Shown piece after piece: positions 1 through 11,464 of a stretch of 64,000 nucleotides of DNA. The DNA comes from Gnetum montanum (lineage: Eukaryota > Streptophyta > Gnetopsida > Gnetales > Gnetaceae). Location of the stretch: NCBI GenBank assembly GCA_015680685.1, contig MNCI01022141.1:286504-350503 (forward strand), in the 5' to 3' direction. Within the stretch, counting starts at the first letter, position 1. Each line of letters begins with the position of its first letter. A model generated the notes under the pieces. It saw only the letters and a program-made list of their open reading frames with translations. It searched no databases and was not told the origin of the DNA. Made by a program: the position numbers and the translations under genes.

Positions 1-793
1 AAAATTTCTTAACCACTTGTTCCTAGAAATCCACAAAGAAGGCAAGGACTTCTTTTTCAAGCATCTCCTAATACATAGATCTTGCCCCTCTCTTTGATGG
101 GGAGACTCTTAACCAATGGTTGCAGTCAACTATGAACAACCTTGGTGATGGGAAGAATAGGTCTCAAGATTAGGGGATCTCAAAAGATGATATTCATAAC
201 CATTCATCTAGAGGTAGGAACAATGAAAAGTATCAAGAGAAAGATAAACATGGTGATTAGGGTAGGGACTGAAGTAGAGGAAGTCATAGGCACCATTTAG
301 GTGTTGATTCTCCTTCCTCTTCACCTTCATCATCATCATCCTCATCATGTTCCTCCTCCAACTTTGATAGGAGAAGTAGAGGCTGAGACCATGGTAGAAG
401 CAACAAACATCAGGATAGAGATGATTGTAGACCTCACAAGGACAATAGGAACTAGGGTCATGAGTAGCAACATGGGGATGAACATCATAGACAACGAAGG
501 CATAGCAAGACTCATCATATGCATCATAGCCATGATAGGGGTCACAAAAATTGTCATGACTATGATGAGCCCCAGCTAGCTATTAGAAACATGGTAAATA
601 TTTCTAAGGTTGTTAGAATTCCCACTAAGCACTTGAAGGATAGCCACATTAAATGGCTAGATATGAACAATATTCCTAAGTTTGAAGGGGGATATAACTC
701 AAATCCACAAAATCATTTACAAGACTTCCATGATGTTTGTGCCTTGAAAAATGTAGAAAATGAATGGAAAAAGCTAAAATTCTCACAAAAATG
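1..793 (+). pseudogene. gag remnant of element G
   Basis: Broken reading frames on the + strand encode a serine/histidine/aspartate-rich stretch followed by a conserved gag segment with the words DEPQLAIRNM, RIPTKHLKDS, NNIPKFEGGYNSNPQNHL and NVENEWKKLKFSQK (519-794). The same segment occurs in element D (- strand near 56340-56600), B (near 2340-2560) and C (near 59400-59620), which identifies the family. Similarity stops abruptly near 790. Stops and frame changes before 519 show it is not translatable. No function beyond retrotransposon capsid is implied. Confidence 0.75.
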
Positions 794-1228
794 AGTCTCC
801 CTCTTATAGATGTAGGGGTCTTTGATGTATTCTTTTGTACTTTCTTACTTTTTCAGCTCTCCTTCCTCTTTGACCACTTACTTAATGAGCCTCTAAATAT
901 GATGGATCCTTACCTTAGAAAGCCTCCCTTGAGCATAGACCACAAGGGTTCTTTTTCTTTTATTTTTGAGCCTATCTATGATATTATGTAATTAATTCCT
1001 TTAAGACTATCTATGACTTGGGCATCAATGTAACAAAGAATAGTACATTCCCATGGCCGCATCCAAGGAATCATGAGTACATTGTTTCCACCCTTGGATT
1101 TTCCTCCTCAAATTAGACACTCTCGAATACATTTGATATTTTTCATTGAATATTTCTATAATTTTACTCCATCATCGAATGGATTCTAGTTCTAATGACT
1201 GATACCAATTTTCTATGAGAAGAGATAA
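794..1228. other. Element G interior, no gene seen
   Basis: AT-rich sequence between the gag remnant and the B insertion. A short open stretch at 764-991 has no recognisable family. The last bases (about 1205-1233) read in frame into the zinc-binding-like fragment that resumes at 45778. Confidence 0.5.
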
Positions 1229-1233
1229 CCTTC
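1229..1233. repeat. Target-site duplication of element B, left copy
   Basis: CCTTC directly before the LTR start TGATGAG at 1234. The identical CCTTC follows the far LTR end at 45773-45777. Confidence 0.9.
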
Positions 1234-2027
1234 TGATGAGTCGCGTTTTGGACGACCGCGATATCACGTACGTGATATCACAGCCCGCCACCAGTCCTAT
1301 AAATAAGAGGCAGCTCTCCCTTGTTTCAAACATAGAGTTAGACCATAGTGAAACTCTAGTAGTTTTATCCATCCAGAGATAGAATTATTTCTCAGTGGTT
1401 GCTTGCAGTGTGGTGAATGTAATTGTACGACATCCTTTATTCGAGTGTGACGTACTTGGACATGCACATGACTAGAAATAAAGATCGAGATTACTTCATC
1501 ATTGCAGCATTCACTTAGTTTAATTATTTATTTAATTAATTGTTATTTATTGCTTTCTCAGTTAATCTCTCTTACCCTTATCTCCTAGTAATGTGAAATG
1601 AGTACGACTTAATCACGAGCATTTAAGTGTGACTACTTGGTAACCTAGTAGGATACCTAGGACATGCGCTTGGTAATCCTAGTGGTAGTCATGCACGAGG
1701 TCCAAGACATGTACGGATGATTAAGGAATGTATGCTCATCACACTTAGGCTAGTTTAGATTCTCTTACCCTCTTTCTCCTAGATTAGTTAATATTACTTT
1801 CCATTGTCTTCAGGAGTAGCATTAGGTTAGGACACATCATACACCTCACTCTGGACTAAACCATACTTGACAAAGATAATACTAGTCCAGGTGGGAAGAT
1901 AGAAAATTTTGACCTAAGGTTAACTATCTAGGTGCCACAACTAGTCTGTCTATGGAGTTCGACCGAATTGCATGTGAAAACGCTCGTATTTGTATGGTTG
2001 AGAGTAGGGGTATCTCGCCACTCATCA
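1234..2027 (+). repeat. 5' LTR of element B
   Basis: A 794-bp LTR with terminal inverted repeat TGATGAG/CTCATCA. It holds one copy of a perfect GATATC palindrome, a TATA box, and downstream text that matches the split copy at 27723-28111 + 45338-45772 almost throughout. Confidence 0.9.
1260..1305 (+). promoter_or_regulatory. LTR promoter module: palindrome plus TATA box
   Basis: GATATCACGTACGTGATATC at 1260-1279 is a perfect 20-bp palindrome. TATAAATA follows at 1298-1305. The same palindrome-then-TATA order recurs in the B 3' LTR, the C and D LTRs and inside B at 5578-5621. Promoter role is inferred from position and the TATA box. Confidence 0.7.
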
Positions 2028-2028
2028 T

Positions 2029-2046
2029 TGGCACCGTTGCCAAGGA
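2029..2046 (+). promoter_or_regulatory. Primer binding site of element B (tRNA-Asp type)
   Basis: TGGCACCGTTGCCAAGGA begins one base after the LTR. It matches the complement of the plant tRNA-Asp 3' end (TGGCGCCGTTGCCGGGGA) with a few changes; this primer is typical of Athila-group gypsy elements. Confidence 0.75.
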
Positions 2047-2171
2047 CAGTGCTAGTTATCTAGATTAGTTATATCATACAAAGTCGTTGTATAGGACTTA
2101 ACGATATATCTCTTAGGAAGAAGAAATAATTATAAAAAGTCACATCCGAATTCACACATAGTTTCACAACA

Positions 2172-4156
2172 ATGCCTCTCCTACAAGATTACAATAATGC
2201 CACACTTAGTGAGGAAGTTCATTGGAGAACCAACGAACTATATGATGATGAAGATTTGAGTATACAACCTGAAGTGGGGGTTTCTTATAAACATGAACAA
2301 AAACAACATCATCCCAACACATGAAAGCATAACTTACCCGATGACGATGAACCCCTACTGGCCACTACAAGCTTAACACAAATACAAGAGGTTGTTCGAA
2401 TTTCACGTAGGCATCGTAAAGAGAGCTATCTACCTAGGCTCGATTTAAACAACTTTCCTATCTTTTCAAGAGGCTATGACTTAGATCTGCAACAACATTT
2501 ACTAGCCTTCTACGATGCCTATGCATGGAACAATATTGATAACAGTTGGCAAAAACTTAAGCTCTTCCCTATGACACTCGTTGACCAAGAAAAAGTATGG
2601 TATAGATAGTTAAAACCAAATTAAATATGACATTGTTCAACAATGGTAGAAGTATTTAATGAAAAATATCAAACCTATGCAAGAGTGTCAGCCTTGAGGA
2701 AACAAATCCAAGAGTGGAAACAAGCACAACATAAACCCTTGGACATGGCCTTAGAAAGATATTATGCACTGTTAAATAACTGTCCAGGCCAAGGGTTTTC
2801 CAAGGAAAGGCTAATGTACCATATCATTGATGGGCTACATAATGCAACAAGAGAGACCTTAGGAATGTATGCCCAAAGTCAACTATACGAACTACGAAAC
2901 CATCAAGTCCAAGAGCTTATTAAGCGGGTAGCAAAAGAAGAAGGAGAAATGGCTAGATGGGAGAGTGTTGAAAAACATCAATGGGACCAAAATTTCAACA
3001 TAACAAAGATCCATGATCATAAAAAGGAGATATCAACCAATCTCAAGGTGGAAACATCATCTTTGCTGGTACAACAATAATCACTAGAAGAAGTTGAGGC
3101 AAAGATCAATAAGATGTTGGAATGGACGTATCAAAAGTGTCGAGAATTTATCAACATTATTGGAGATAGAGTTTTGACAACCCAAGAAGCAGGACAAACC
3201 CTTAGACAATCAGAAAAATGGATGAAGGGAATAAGTGCTTAACTTCCAATCATACGTATGAATGCAACATATGCCTATATGATCACCCCAAGGGCCAATG
3301 CCCAATATTATTACATTTACATGAGCATTGGGGAAACACACTACATCCAGAGTTCGTATAGAGATACTATGTTTGATCACAGTGGCAACAACCCCAGTCA
3401 TGGAGAAGACCACCCTTAGACTGGAGATACCCTTCATATTATCTGAATCCAAATGCTTATCAAGTTCAACATCCAATTTTTCCAACTGGGCCACCATATT
3501 CTATCACACCACATTACTATTCTCCACAATACTATCAACCCATGCCTCCAATACAACCACCACCTTATGCATCATATACTCCTCCTAACTTTCAACATTC
3601 TCATCCTTTCCCTCCTTCCACATTACCACAAACTGTTTCTAAGGTGTCTATGCCACAGCAACAACCCACGAACGCTACTTGTGCTACTACTACCAACAGT
3701 AGTGAGAAGCCTCCTCAACATCAAAAGCACCCCTTCTTTAAATACAACCGTAAGAAGGGACAACATAATTTCGAGGCCACTACATCCTCCAACTTAGCAC
3801 AAGCCCCACACTGTGGTGCACCCTTACCTTTGAACCTAATGCCTCATGTTACTTCATCAGGGCCACCAACTAACACTCTAACAACCACATGGCCCAATGA
3901 ACACAACCATGGGAGGCATCGTCCTAATCTTTGCATACCATCTAATGGTCCCAAATATCATAGTGGGTCAACTTGTTATTCGAGAACTACATCGTATAAA
4001 GTGCCCCACTATGCTTACTATAATCAAGTGTGTGAACCCCAAGGGGATAAGTATGACCAAGCCCTAATACTTCCAACATGCAAGGATCCTCATCTTACAT
4101 TTATTAATCCTTACCATCCTCAATCATTTAGTTATGAGGGATATCCCCCATTTTAA
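2172..4156 (+). pseudogene. gag of element B, degraded
   Basis: Starts at an ATG reading MPLLQDYNNATLSEEVHWR, which aligns with the start of the C element gag at 58940. Domains in order: an acidic N-terminus; a capsid-like segment (DDDEPLLATTSLTQ, LDLNNFPIFSRGYD, NNIDNSWQKLKLFP, about 2340-2560); a helical part (2643-3080, VSALRKQIQEWKQ and ALLNNCPGQG); a zinc-knuckle-like CNICLYDHPKGQC near 3258-3296; and a long proline/histidine/tyrosine-rich tail ending at the TAA at 4154. Stops near 2324, 2608 and 3078 and at least one frame change disable it. Not assigned to a named gag family, but B, C, D and G clearly share it. Confidence 0.75.
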
Positions 4157-4320
4157 TAACAAGCAGGATTAATAAATATTTTTCATTTTCTTTAATTTTT
4201 CAAATTTTTTTTTCCAGTTTTTCATTTTTCAACTTTTTGTTTTATCTTTTCATCTTTTTAAGTTTTTGTCTTTTTGTATTTTTGTCTTTTTGTCTTTTTA
4301 CATTTTTATAATTAATCTCA
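4157..4320 (+). other. T-rich tract directly after gag
   Basis: About 150 bases dominated by TTTTT/CTTTTTGT words right after the gag stop. C has the same at 61300-61395, and D has one (A-rich on the + strand) at 54685-54825, immediately after its last open frame. A conserved polypyrimidine tract of unknown role. Confidence 0.6.
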
Positions 4321-5560
4321 TCTATGAATAAAACACTCATGTGGATCATTGGTTGAGGCATGTTCTATGTTATCAAGTTTCGAGTGAGCAATTATTTGGA
4401 CAGTGAGCCCATTACACCCACTCATCCATTCTACAAATAAGAGGTTCTGTTCGGGGGTACAGTCATATTATTGACATTTTTTAAGAAACTTATTATTAAT
4501 TTTGTGTTCATTGTACCCAAAATGAAGAAGGATGGACCAAGAGGGAATGATTAGGGTGTGACATCAAGGGGACTTGGAGATTCTCTTTGGTGACATTTGT
4601 GGAAGTTATCATGCAACATGGTTGTACTAAGATCCTTGTAGATCTAATGAAAAATGGGAGTAAGAGTAGTCAAAAAGGCACGCAAAAATCAAATGCTATT
4701 CTAGGGGGTCCCATTTGAAAGATATGCACCCATTCCTGAAGGTTGGTGGCTTCTTTGGATTCAGTATTCAAAAAAAAAAAAAAAAGAGAAAAGAAAATGA
4801 AAAGAAAAGTGCCACAAAACAAAAATCACTCCTCCCTTGAACAAAATGCTAAGTGATCGTACACCTTATTGTTTTGGTACTCTCATAGTTGATCATCATG
4901 GGATGAAAAAATGTGTTGTCATTGATTAGAGGAATGGACTTGGTCCTAATCTTGGAACGATGGGTTAATGACATGTTCATCATGCTTTACACGCAGGATT
5001 CACTATGCCCTGGGTTAGTTACCTCATGTCTCAATCTCTACAATCCCTTCTATAGTTCGTCTCATCTTTTTTTTCATGTAATTGTAGCTTGTGTCTCATG
5101 TTTCATAGAATTCTTACCTCATTCCAGTGATAATTACATCTGTATGTTTTGTGGAATCAGTGCGGATTACACTTAACCCTTCTAGTGCTCATGGACACTT
5201 TAAGTGTGGTTACACAAGGGCATTATAGGTAAGAACCTGCTTTGGGGAGGACCCACTTGTGTAATCTTTTGTAATCTTCACTTATGACATAGCTCACACA
5301 CACCATTTCTTACCCTTAGCATAATTTTTCATAACGTTCTTTCCCTACTATTATCCCTCTAAATTTCAATGTTCTGATGTACCATTACATAACCTTTTTC
5401 TTACCACCCAAGGTTTTATTATTCAATTACACTCACTCATCATTCATCATGTCTTCAAAACCATCTAATTCGCTAAGAATTCCTTAACAATAGCCTAATG
5501 TCCTCATTTCCAACATTTAATTCCAGAAAATTCTTCAAAAAATTTGGTATTTTATTGTGC
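4321..5560. other. Element B interior, non-coding
   Basis: No gene recognised. The text is co-linear with element C at 61396-62405, including words such as TGGGGAGGACCCACTTG and GATCCTTGTAGATCTAATG, so it is conserved element backbone rather than a later insertion. There is an A-run at about 4770-4786. Confidence 0.6.
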
Positions 5561-5577
5561 CTCATATCACTGGGGAC

Positions 5578-5621
5578 GAGATATTGTGTATGCGATATCA
5601 TGTCTCCATAACCTATAAATA
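5578..5621 (+). promoter_or_regulatory. Probable internal promoter for the element B extra gene
   Basis: GAGATATTGTGTATGCGATA with the following TC gives an imperfect GATATC-type palindrome, and TATAAATA follows at 5614-5621. Order and spacing match the LTR promoters of this family, but surrounding text is not LTR. A leader, the N gap, then a polypyrimidine-CAG acceptor and ATG at 6110 follow, consistent with an independent transcription unit whose leader contains an intron. Confidence 0.5.
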
Positions 5622-5779
5622 GGTGACCCCCCACCCCCTGCAACACTTAGCATCATTTCTTCCATTCACGCGGGCGATTTTTTGAAATTTTTCTCTATGA
5701 ATTGTGATTGAGTGACCCTTTCTTTTCTCACTATATCTCGCTCACTGGTACTTTGATTTTAATTCTGTTTGACCCTACT

Positions 5780-5850
5780 NNNNNNNNNNNNNNNNNNNNN
5801 NNNNNNNNNNNNNNNNNNNNNNNNNNNNNNNNNNNNNNNNNNNNNNNNNN
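5780..5850. other. Assembly gap (N)
   Basis: 71 N characters inside element B, between the internal promoter and the extra gene. Confidence 1.
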
Positions 5851-6109
5851 AATTTATCATCACCAAAAGGACATCATCTAGTGTAATTAACTATAACACT
5901 TAGAATAATTGTGCGCAAAAATCTTTTAATCCTTAGATATGCCAAGAAATTAAAAATTGAAAAAACCACCTAAGTAAAAGGGGACCCATTATTACAAACT
6001 TTCAGGCAAGATCACATGAAGATAAAATGAGATCATTAATTAAGGCAAGCCATAAGGTATAACTTAATTTCAAAATGACCTTACTAATTCTTGACCCGTG
6101 CGATTGCAG

Positions 6110-7534
6110 ATGGCCCCAAAACGTGGACAATAAGAAGATCCTATCCAAGGTGGGAGAAAATGATCTTGGAGAGGTGGAAGAAAAGGTCCTATCAGACAAC
6201 ATGCAGAACAAGAGGAGTAATCATTCAGCATTCATCAAGAGGAACCTCCTACTAGACGGTCTAGGCAGGTAGAAGGAGGACCTACTACAGTACCTAAACA
6301 GGGACAACAGCTCATGGTACCCCAAGATTGCATTTAGGCCATCCATGAGAAGTCCACATTTGCTGCGGTGATTGTGGAATTGAACTTCGAATCATTTGTG
6401 AAGCTCACTCCTGAGGCTATTAGGGATCAGCTCACAGGGTCTCCCTTATGGCCTATCCTCTCTGAAAGTAGTGCCTGGTAGCTAGGAGAGATGTACCAAT
6501 TTTGGCACAATAGGGAGCAAGGCACAACTTTCAATATTTTCAGGGTGATAGTTGACTTCTCTACATAGGCCATTTCAGAAGTGTTGAACCTTCTGAATAT
6601 AGGGCCCAAGGTTGGTCAGTTATCCACCCATTTAGACCCCTATGTGCAAAAAGATTGGTTGGAGAAGGCTTATGGTAGAGATAAAACATTTGGTGAGTTG
6701 ATGAAGGAAGAGAGGATTTATTTTAAAATTGCAACATATCACCTCTTCCCCAAAAAATGCTTGAAAATAATATCCATGTATGTGGCCAGAGGATGTGCAA
6801 TGTTGATGGAAAATGTTAACGCTAACTTGCCCCATCTATATTTAATGGAGATCCTGAGGCGGTTCGAGGAACAGAAGATAGGGAAGATGGTGTTGACTTT
6901 CCCTTGTCTTATCAAAAAGCTGTGCTAACATGCTGGTATTCGAGGGTACACCAATGATGTCCTCCAAAAGGTCCAGACTGCTTCATATGCTGAATTACTA
7001 CAGGCACCAACTCCAAGAAAAAGCACTAGCGAAGAGTTGGGACCGAAACAAGAAGAAGAACAAATGGCTGGACCAACTGCAACTCAACTTGCAAGACCTA
7101 GTCAACCTCTAGCCATGGGTCCCAGCCAACAACAAGAAGTAGGGCCTAACATAGGCCAAGATCAGCTATCACCACCACAAGACTACAGACCGTCGATGAG
7201 CCATCTTAGGACCATCGCTAAGATGATCAGTTAGGGAAGTCATGATGATGAAAACCTCTTTCACATCATCAATGATGTCATTCAACCTATTGTATCATTG
7301 GATTCAACAAGGGGTGAAGTATCCATTCACACAAGAGGAGGGAAAAGTAGATGATCACAACAGATCTTAGGAAACTCGACATCTTTCCAGGTGCTGTTAG
7401 CGAGTAGTGAAGGGGCCACTGTGGTGGTCATGCAACACCAGAATGTCATGGGAGCTATAGAAGTGGTCTCTGATCACATCAAAGAATCCTTCAACATACA
7501 TGTTGTGCCACTAGCAGATCTCACAGGAACACGG
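6110..7534 (+). pseudogene. Extra gene of element B, 5' part (plant transposon-protein-like)
   Basis: A likely acceptor (GATTGCAG) abuts ATG at 6110 (MAPKRGQ). The frame then reads, through several stops, a globular region: LTPEAIRDQLTGSPLWPILS, FNIFRVIVDFS, EVLNLLNIGPKVGQ, YVQKDWLEKAYGR, FKIATYHLFPKKCLKIIS (about 6360-6930). A Q/P-rich linker (about 6990-7200) and VVSDHIKESFNIHVVPLADL follow, up to the E insertion. The layout resembles the extra proteins in E and F and the plant transposon-protein/mobile-domain families carried by Tat elements. Here the gene is in the sense orientation. Internal stops and the insertion make it a pseudogene. The family call is by resemblance only. Confidence 0.55.
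7530..7534. repeat. Target-site duplication of element E, left copy
   Basis: CACGG before the LTR end at 7535; the right copy is CACAG at 26188-26192, one base different. Removing E and one copy restores the interrupted frame (ADLTGT into DAQTLAG), which supports the boundary. Confidence 0.8.
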
Positions 7535-9301
7535 TGTACTGACCTAAATTGTCAATGTAAGGCTAGAATGAAACAAACACCAAAAGATCATCAAGCAGGC
7601 ACAACCGACCCTACCTTTGCTTGAGGGTAAGCTGGAAAAGGGGATGAAGGTAGAGTGCCATGGATGGTCTACACACAGATCAACCAAGGACTTCCCCGAG
7701 CGTAAACTATGGCTTGCGTTGGGGTTATCATAACTGATGTCTTAAAATGTGAACAGTGCACGTAAAATGTAAATAAGATCATGAACAGAATATAAGCTAA
7801 ACGTAAACAAAACATAAACTAAATGTAGTAAGTAGAATGTAAATAAAATATAAACTAACTATAAAATAGAGTAAACGGAAATAATGGTTGGTTGGAAAAA
7901 TGAAATAAATTGTATTGCTTATAGAAGATGTGCATCGGTCAAAGCATAGCTACACATGTGGATGGTAGGTCAGATGCCTAGCCCCGAGGTGATGTGACTC
8001 GATGATGTGATGATCTAATGTGATGTATGTGAGAAGTGATTGAATGCCAGAAGTCAAGTGTGTCAAACATCCAAGGATTGCTGATTTTCTGTATGTTCTC
8101 AAAATTTCCAATGTTTCCAATTGCCAACCCTTGTTCATGTGAATAGATGGGGTATTTATAGGGCTAGGCCAGGCTCAGGTACGGAATTCCAAAATGGAAT
8201 CAACGGTTGGAATTTAATAGGAAAATGGATCAAGTGACATGTGTCTGATGGATAGCCATGTGTGAGTTGGTCATGTGCTAGCAAGCTATGTTTTTGACCA
8301 GGTACATTACATTTTACAACTCATGGGTTACTCAAGCCCATGGGAGTACATACAATTTAGACTATGAGGGCTCAACATGCCCACAAATGAAGAAAATTTG
8401 TAAAGAAAATCAAAAGGGATTGACTTTGGCTAGCTTGAAACTTCTTGGTCCCTGAATCGACTGTTGTATGATGTTGATTTGAGGGGTTCTATGGCTATTT
8501 AAGATGTTCCTGTTTTGCCCGAGCCTTCAGCGTGAGTGGATGTACCTCCAACGTGAGCTAAGTTGAGCTTCAATGTGAGTTCATTTTTGTTTATGCTACA
8601 CTCATGCCCAACATGACCTCTAGCATGTGTGTCCCAACGTCCCAGCGTCTAGCATGCGTACGCTACACTCACACTGTATTCACGTCCAACATGACCTTCA
8701 GCATGAGTCGGTCAAAAGACATGTTTTAACACCGATTTCTAAATTTGGAAGCTTGATTCTTGAAGTGTAACTGCTGCCTACCTATGTGTGATCTTGAGGT
8801 TGAAAACTGAGGTTGATGTGTCTTGTTCTTGAGCCCTTTTGGTAGGTCACGCTGCACTCATGTTGCAGTGTGACCACAATGTGACCTGCAACATCACCTG
8901 TAGCGTGACCTGCAAACACCTATGAAAACTTGCAATTTTTGACTTAAACTTTGGAGATTCTGGAGGTTGAATTCTAGAGGTTATTGATGGTGAGTCCAAG
9001 GATGATTTGCTCCTTTGAAAATCTAATTTTTTTGACTTGATTTGGAGGCCTTGAGAGTTGGTCACGCTGATTCAACCTACAATGTGACCACAGTGTGCCC
9101 TTCACCTTTTGACTTGATTTTGACATTGTTTGGAGTTGGTTACACTAGGGGAAAGCTAGTTTTAACAATGTGAGCAACCTGCCTTGGGAAAGCTAGGTGT
9201 GAGCTCCATGCCTTAGCCAAATTTTGCCTCTGGAATACCAGGGAGGGCTTGGGTCGTCCTTGTTTCAAAGTGTTGGGCCGAAATTAGTGGTGTTTTATTC
9301 A
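7535..9301 (-). repeat. 3' LTR of element E
   Basis: About 1,767 bp, matching 24415-26187 along its length. On the element strand it runs from TGAATAAAAC (9301) to GTCAGTACA (7535). TATA box TATAAATA on the - strand at 8160-8153. The 8520-9190 part is crowded with GCGTGA/GTGACC words and decayed CpG variants. Confidence 0.88.
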
Positions 9302-9351
9302 TCCCTCTTTGTTGACGTCTGGAGGAATCAACCTGAGAGGTGTCAACAAAG
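9302..9351 (-). promoter_or_regulatory. Polypurine tract with adjoining 10-bp hairpin, element E
   Basis: On the - strand CTTTGTTGAC (9351-9342) and GTCAACAAAG (9316-9307) form a perfect 10-bp stem. Its 3' arm runs directly into AGGGA and the LTR start. The same stem lies in the same place in element F (43677-43720). Confidence 0.75.
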
Positions 9352-10499
9352 AAGTGCAAAACACCATGAACAACTAAGTACCAAGCATAGTCTATCGACC
9401 CTTGGTTGGATGTCATTGCACCATTTTCAGATGTACATGGGATTGAGGGAATGTGGTTCAAGATGCGAGGGGGGTGGTTATAACTGGGAAAATCAGGATT
9501 TGGCCAAGGGTTATAATTGCTGTCAAGGTTGTAGGAGAGGAATGCTCTTACGTGAATGAGCTATATCTTTGGTCCTTGTCGATAGCCAATGTTTAGCAGA
9601 CTCAGAGCCAAGACATAGGAAGTGCGTTGTTTGGAGAAACGAGACTCTTATAGAGTGTTTACGGGGCCCGTTGTAAACAACCAAAGCCACGCGATGATGT
9701 GCAACATGATCTTTTTGAGACATGAGTGTAACTATTTTTCAAGACAATTTCCTTCTCGCCTGGGGCTTGTATGAGAATAGCCAATACTTTTTTTTATGAT
9801 GTCAATGGGGTCACGAAGACTTTTTCCGTGCATTTTTCTCTTTGCCTTTTTTGTTTTCTTTTTCTTATTTTTCTTGTTTGTTTCTTCTTTTCTTTTCTTT
9901 TTGATTTATTTTGTCTTTATTTTTCTTTTATTTTTCTTTTCCTCTTTAGTCTTTTTGAAAGAGCTTGCTTTTTGTACCGTGCTCATGTTTGAGCACTTGT
10001 ATTTTGCATCATGTACTGTGTACTATGTTTTGCATTACAACTCCTTAGAGAGTCACAGTTTGCAACAGTGTATCCAAATTTTTGAACTAAGTGGAATGTA
10101 TCCAGGGGTGTAATTGAATAGGATAATTGGGACATGATAGAAAAATAAGGGATGTATCAGGAGTTCAGAATGTACTTATGAACGAATTGTTTAACCCAGT
10201 TACGAGCGTCAAGAAGAATGTGATACCTTGTCATCATGATGAAGTACGTCTATGCACGAACACCTCAGGAGTATCATCCTACAAACAAAACTCTAAGAAG
10301 ACAAGAAAACCACAAATGAAATGGTTAGCTAAGAACTTTAAACAAGAATATGGAGTCACCACGTGCAATTTTCAAAGCAAACAGAATTATGAGCAACATC
10401 AGCTTCGTTAGTGTCCATGAGACAAATCATGCAGCAAGTCTTTATGGAACATGTACATCCAATTGTAGCAGCACATCTTTTCAAGTTTTTGCCTAGTCG
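9352..10499. other. Element E 3' untranslated region
   Basis: No gene recognised. Includes a T-rich (+ strand) tract at about 9787-9960. Several open stretches of 60-110 codons here are low-complexity or unrelated to any known family. Confidence 0.6.
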
Positions 10500-10766
10500 T
10501 TGATGATGTCACTAGTTTATAGTCTTAGCGGACTATTGCGGGTTAGTTTCACGTCATAACCCCTTGGATAGTGCTAGTTTAGCATCATAGAAAATGGTGC
10601 ATTGCTAGTTTATAGTTGTAGCAGACTATAAAGAGGAAAACCAATTTATAGTCTTAGTGGATTCTAGATGCTAGTTTCACGTCATGGCAGATAGATGTGG
10701 CAGTTTAGTGTCATACTAGACAGAGCCCTATGATGTTAGTTTATCATCATGACTCCAAGATCATTT
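10500..10766 (-). repeat. Irregular motif array, element E 3' region
   Basis: Degenerate, unevenly spaced copies of CTAGTTTATAGTC / CTAGTTTCACGTCAT (+ strand), the reverse complement of the TTAAACT junction word, leading into the regular array. Confidence 0.6.
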
Positions 10767-11447
10767 GTGGTATCAGTTTTAATTCATGATGTCAGGATCT
10801 TTCTATGGTATCAATTTTAAGTCATGATGCCAGGACCTTTCTATGGTATCAATTTTAAGTCATGATGCCAGGACTGCTTTGTGGTATTAGTTTTAAATCA
10901 TGATGCTAGCACTGTTCTGTGATATCAATTTTAAGTCATGATGCTAGGACTATTCTATGGTATCAGTTTTAAGTCATGATGCCAGGACTGCTCTGTGGTA
11001 TCAGTTTTAATTCATGATGCCAGGACTACTCTATGGTATCAATTTTAAGTCATGATGCTAGGATTGCTTTATGGTATCAATTTTAAGTCATGATGCCAAG
11101 ACTGCTCTGTGGTATCATTTTTAAGTCACGATGCCACGACTGCTCTATGGTATTAGTTTTAAGTCATGATGCTAGGACTACTCTGTGGTATTAGTTTTAA
11201 GTCATGATGCCACGACTGCTCTGTGGTATCAGTTTTAAGTCATGATGCTAGGACTGCTCTTTGGTATCAGTTTTAAGTCATGATGCCAGGACTATTCTAT
11301 GGTATTAGTTTTAAGTCATGATGCTAAGACGATTTTGTGGTATCAGTTTTAAGTCATGATGCCAGGACTTTTCTTTGGTATCAATTTTAATTCATGATGC
11401 TAGGACTACTCTGTGGTATCGATTTTAAGTCATGATGCAAGGACTGT
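10767..11447 (-). repeat. 38-bp tandem array downstream of pol, element E
   Basis: About 18 head-to-tail copies of a roughly 38-bp unit. + strand core: GGTATCAGTTTTAAGTCATG then ATGCCAGGACTGCTCTGT. Read on the element strand each unit contains CATGACTTAAAACTG, which matches the word in the array at the same place in element F (42095-42612). Confidence 0.92.
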
Positions 11448-11464
11448 GACTTACCTCAAGTTTA

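Noticed and set aside
5560-5780. Solo or truncated LTR inside element B
   Set aside because: Only the palindrome and TATA box resemble the LTR; no LTR ends, target duplication or downstream LTR text are present.
9771-10113. Hydrophobic membrane protein of 73-105 codons
   Set aside because: It arises from a T-rich low-complexity tract (poly-Phe/Leu), on the strand opposite to the element.
10767-11447. CRISPR-like regular array
   Set aside because: Units are contiguous tandem copies without unique spacers, in a plant retrotransposon 3' region.
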